From Pedobacter sp. JY14-1 (GTDB lineage: Bacteria > Bacteroidota > Bacteroidia > Sphingobacteriales > Sphingobacteriaceae): a stretch of DNA of 64,000 nucleotides. This document shows positions 61,596-64,000 of the stretch, piece after piece (position 1 is the stretch's first letter; every line of letters begins with the position of its first letter). Below the pieces are notes generated by a model. The model made no database searches. It was not told the DNA's origin and saw only the letters and a list, made by a program, of their open reading frames with translations. Location of the stretch: the NCBI RefSeq assembly GCF_029269825.1, contig NZ_JARJHU010000005.1, forward strand, positions 124,001-188,000, in the 5' to 3' direction. Both the position numbers and the translations under genes were made by a program.

Positions 61596-62300
61596 ATGGA
61601 AGAAAGCAACACGCTGAAAAGAATTTTTCAAGACCGCAAGAGGACTAACGTTCTGAGAACCGCCGAACAGGCCACCATATCTTTCCTGGTCAAAAAAGTA
61701 CCTTCGTTTGTCACCTCGAATATGCTCACTTCCATCGGCACCGTCGGTTCGCTGATCGTCATGGCAGGATTTATCCTGGCTGCTTATATCGATCGTCATT
61801 ACCTGCTCCTGGGGATTGCAGGGCTTGCCATTAACTGGCTGGGCGATTCGCTGGACGGACGTGTAGCCTACTACCGCAATATTCCCCGCAAATGGTATGG
61901 CTTTTCTCTGGACATCATTATGGATTGGATCAGCACGGTACTGATCGGACTTGGTTATATGGTCTATGCGCGGAATGCCTATGAACTGATCGCATTTGTC
62001 TTTGTGGTGCTATATGGCTGGGCGATGATCATCTCCCAGCTTCGCTATAAGATTACTGACATCTACAGTATCGACTCGGGCTTTGTGGGGCCTACCGAGG
62101 TACGCATTATCCTCGCCTGCATAATGATACTTGAGGCCATATTCGGTAATCTTATTGAATATTTTGCTGCAGCAATGTGTCTCATCCTCTTCGTGATCAA
62201 TATTGCAGAAACAAGAAAATTACTGCAATATGGTGATATGCGCGATGCAGCCGAACGCGAGAAAGGCAATAAGGACGCGCAACTCAAGGAAACAGCCTGA
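61596..62300 (+). CDS. CDP-alcohol phosphatidyltransferase family protein
   Basis: 234 residues with six or so membrane segments. The CDP-alcohol motif is present: GDSLDGRVAYYRNIPRKWYG followed by FSLDIIMDW, giving the four Asp residues. Compared with the standard D-x2-DG-x2-AR-x8-G-x3-D-x3-D, the Arg of AR is Tyr and the spacer is one residue longer. The family joins CDP-diacylglycerol to an alcohol (for example glycerol-P, serine or inositol). The acceptor is unknown. The GtrA gene follows after a base and may be co-transcribed. Confidence 0.88.
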   Translation: MEESNTLKRIFQDRKRTNVLRTAEQATISFLVKKVPSFVTSNMLTSIGTVGSLIVMAGFILAAYIDRHYLLLGIAGLAINWLGDSLDGRVAYYRNIPRKWYGFSLDIIMDWISTVLIGLGYMVYARNAYELIAFVFVVLYGWAMIISQLRYKITDIYSIDSGFVGPTEVRIILACIMILEAIFGNLIEYFAAAMCLILFVINIAETRKLLQYGDMRDAAEREKGNKDAQLKETA

Positions 62301-62301
62301 T

Positions 62302-62730
62302 ATGGGGAAGGCACAGGCGATATATACCTTTGCCAAAGCACAGTTTTCTGCTTTTGCAGGAGGCATTATCGACTACCTCGTTATGCTCGGTTGTACTGAG
62401 TTGTTACACATTCACTACACCATCTCCATAGGCATTGGCGGTGTCATCGGTGCTGTCTTTAATTTTACCGTCAACCGCTACTGGACTTTCAGTAATACAA
62501 ATGCAAGCAAGAATCCTGTAGGTGGCCAGCTGATACGCTTTGTATTTGTAGTTTGTGGCAGTATCATACTTAAGTCTTCCGGTACCTGGCTTTTTACAAC
62601 CTATCTGCACATTGATTACAAGATCAGCCGGATCATTGTAGACCTGATCGTATCCCTTGGTTTCAATTATGTACTGCAAAATTATTGGGTATTTAAAAGA
62701 AAACCGCCGACAGACCTGCCTGCCGTATAA
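62302..62730 (+). CDS. GtrA-family membrane protein
   Basis: 142 residues from the ATG at 62302 (MGKAQAIYTF), one base after the preceding stop. Four membrane spans with the GtrA signatures FAGGIIDYLVMLG, GVIGAVFNFTVNRYWTF and VSLGFNYVLQNYWVFKR. GtrA proteins are linked to translocation of glycosylated undecaprenyl/polyprenyl lipids. Next to a CDP-alcohol transferase and a PAP2 phosphatase, a cell-envelope lipid or glycan role is likely. Confidence 0.88.
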   Translation: MGKAQAIYTFAKAQFSAFAGGIIDYLVMLGCTELLHIHYTISIGIGGVIGAVFNFTVNRYWTFSNTNASKNPVGGQLIRFVFVVCGSIILKSSGTWLFTTYLHIDYKISRIIVDLIVSLGFNYVLQNYWVFKRKPPTDLPAV

Positions 62731-62757
62731 GGGTATGCAGGATTAGAACGAGCTGGA

Positions 62758-63546
62758 CTAAAACTGTCCTGAAAAGGAAAAGCCTGCAGCACCCTGCTGG
62801 TAAACAGGCACAAAGTTCATATGAGCGGCATGCCTGCCAGCTATCAGACGTTTTAATTTCGGATAAAAAAAATAACCTAGTTTAGCGGAAGCAATACCAA
62901 AACCTGCCCCCGCAACGACATCACTTACCCAATGTCTGTTGTTGTATAAACGAAAAACCCCGGTAGTTATAGCTACTGCATACCCACCGTATCCTATCCA
63001 GGGAGAAACATCTTTATACTCCTGCATCAGAAATTCAGCTGATGTAAAAGAGGTAGCTGTATGTCCCGAAGGAAAAGAATTACGGGTACTGCCATCAGGT
63101 CTCAGTCGTTGCGTGGCTGACTTCATACACTCTGTCGAAGCTTTCATGATCGCAAAGGAAACCAGGTAGGCACCTGTAGCATCCAGTGTACCATGTCTTC
63201 CTTTCACTCCTGCAAGATGGAGTGCATATACCGCCGCCGCAGGCGCATACTGCATAAAGTTATCCATCTTGCTGGAAAACAAAGGATGATCTTCCTGAAG
63301 TTCGGCTCTCGTGGTACGATCCAGATCGTTAATAAAATTATTCCCCCCCGCAAAAGCACCGTAACCGACCAAAACAGCCGGGGCAATGAAAGCCACAGGT
63401 CTGAGCTGAAATGATTGTATCCGGGACTCGGATTTTTCCTGCCCTTTATGGTCTGTGCTATCCTGTTGCGCGCAGCAGAACAACGGGGTTGGGGCTAAAA
63501 GCAAAAACGACAGTCTAAGGAAAATTACCCGCACATTCATCATCAT
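62758..63546 (-). CDS. PAP2-family phosphatase, probably periplasmic
   Basis: 262 residues with a signal peptide (cleavage at about CCAQ). The PAP2 catalytic set is complete: KSATQRLRP, PSGHTATSF and RLYNNRHWVSDVV. Such enzymes dephosphorylate lipid phosphates such as undecaprenyl or phosphatidylglycerol phosphate. Few membrane spans are evident after the signal, so it may be an outer-membrane-associated form. It is convergent with the GtrA gene (28-base gap). Confidence 0.88.
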   Translation of the reverse strand: MMMNVRVIFLRLSFLLLAPTPLFCCAQQDSTDHKGQEKSESRIQSFQLRPVAFIAPAVLVGYGAFAGGNNFINDLDRTTRAELQEDHPLFSSKMDNFMQYAPAAAVYALHLAGVKGRHGTLDATGAYLVSFAIMKASTECMKSATQRLRPDGSTRNSFPSGHTATSFTSAEFLMQEYKDVSPWIGYGGYAVAITTGVFRLYNNRHWVSDVVAGAGFGIASAKLGYFFYPKLKRLIAGRHAAHMNFVPVYQQGAAGFSFSGQF

Positions 63547-63608
63547 TCAAAATACTCAATTTCTTAACATTTTGCTAACGCAAAAAACTGAGTGTCATTA
63601 TCCCGTTT

Positions 63609-63654
63609 AAAAAAAATGGTACCTGAAAACCTTATTTTGCTTTCAGGCACCATT
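63609..63654 (-). terminator. Terminator of the sialate esterase gene
   Basis: AATGGTACCTGAAA (63615-63628) and TTTCAGGCACCATT (63641-63654) pair with one mismatch around a 12-base loop, followed on the minus strand by a T-run (complement of 63609-63616). Confidence 0.75.
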
Positions 63655-63685
63655 CTGATATTACAGTGGTGAATTCACCAAGGAA

Positions 63686-64000
63686 CTATTTCTGGCCTGT
63701 CGTTACATCTGTCCAGTTATCCGTCTTAAAAGGTGAAGCCGGAAGATCTGCGTCATTGTACAATGTACTTGGCGGATTATTTGCCCAGGCATACCTTACA
63801 GCGACAGGATTGGTTACTTCATCACTGCTGACAACAACTTGATTACCTTGTATCGTTGCCTTAGCCCAATAGAATTTCCGGTCAGCACCAGCTATTGCAA
63901 AACCTTTCAGCTCTGCACCGTCTCTGGCCTTCAGGCCACCATACGTATCCGTAAAGTTCAGCCTTATGGTATTACCACTGACTTGCTGCGATTTAAAAGC
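63686..64000 (-). CDS. Sialate O-acetylesterase, 3' part only
   Basis: The last 104 codons of a gene that continues past the right edge. The visible part reads GAELKGFAIAGADRKFYWAK, then VRYAWANNPPSTLYNDADLP and ends NWTDVTTGQK, the C-terminal signature of SGNH-type sialate O-acetylesterases (DUF303/SASA), which remove acetyl groups from sialic acids or other sugars. The catalytic Ser/His motifs lie outside the window. Confidence 0.85.
   Translation of the reverse strand, partial: AFKSQQVSGNTIRLNFTDTYGGLKARDGAELKGFAIAGADRKFYWAKATIQGNQVVVSSDEVTNPVAVRYAWANNPPSTLYNDADLPASPFKTDNWTDVTTGQK

Noticed and set aside
1..64000. tRNA genes, CRISPR arrays, insertion sequences, prophage genes
   Set aside because: No cloverleaf-like T-loop sequence outside rnpB, no regularly spaced direct repeats and no transposase, integrase or phage structural motifs were seen.

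Overview
The window looks like chromosomal DNA of a Bacteroidota bacterium, most likely Sphingobacteriaceae (Pedobacter/Mucilaginibacter type). Evidence: many short-lipobox lipoproteins, several TonB-dependent receptors with an N-terminal carboxypeptidase-regulatory-like domain, a near absence of Shine-Dalgarno sequences, repeated matches to the Bacteroidota promoter box TAnnTTTG, and families typical of the phylum (GH92, DUF4185, DUF4856, HTTM, imelysin, TPR histidine kinases). Base composition is moderate, somewhat more AT-rich from about 26 to 36 kb. I see no insertion sequence, prophage, CRISPR array or tRNA, so this reads as ordinary chromosome with several accessory operons. Gene identities come from reading the translations; no database search was possible.

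Left part (20-19303, almost all minus strand). The first block, transcribed leftwards from 9066, has five tightly packed genes: an HD phosphohydrolase fused to a Pycsar-effector-like membrane domain, polyphosphate kinase 1, an SdiA-regulated-type propeller lipoprotein, a large GAF protein, and an outer-membrane barrel with a kinase-like N-terminal region. A 45-residue, extremely acidic protein is encoded divergently at 9209. The second block (9347-19303) runs fabH, thioesterase, a small Cys-motif membrane protein, a TonB receptor, a Cys/His-rich propeller lipoprotein, a coiled-coil lipoprotein, a SNF2 helicase and a DUF4185 protein. The four middle genes look like a metal-uptake or metal-handling cassette.

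Middle part (19588-47318). A SCO1/cytochrome c pair is followed by convergent GH99 and GH92 mannosidases, the RNase P RNA gene, a sigma-54-type response regulator, a CLC channel lacking the internal proton glutamate, an RluA pseudouridine synthase, a PhoB-like regulator, a TlpA-like lipoprotein, gatB, a cytochrome c/sugar-dehydrogenase fusion, a threonine-dehydrogenase-like epimerase divergent from an Lrp regulator, LigD, a TPR histidine kinase inactivated by five separate lesions, a GreA-like protein, a nitroreductase, a HEAT-like protein and an ABC-F protein with one degenerate ATP site. Intergenic hairpins are frequent here, including a 22-bp perfect bidirectional terminator at 44463-44511.

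Right part (44521-64000). A ZnuD-like TonB receptor and a His-rich lipoprotein face a small periplasmic protein and a Fur-family (Zur-like) regulator across a 23-bp perfect inverted repeat that overlaps the receptor promoter. This is very probably a zinc-uptake locus with its own repressor. Next come a SlyD-like chaperone, a DUF255 thioredoxin-fold protein and a dipeptide epimerase. The minus-strand operon 58135-52096 (DUF4856, imelysin, HTTM/gamma-carboxylase-like membrane protein, TonB receptor) faces a two-component system across an intergenic region carrying phased TTCTAAA repeats; I read it as a signal-controlled uptake system of unknown substrate. The window closes with a metallophosphoesterase, a CDP-alcohol phosphatidyltransferase, a GtrA protein, a PAP2 phosphatase and the 3' end of a sialate O-acetylesterase gene.
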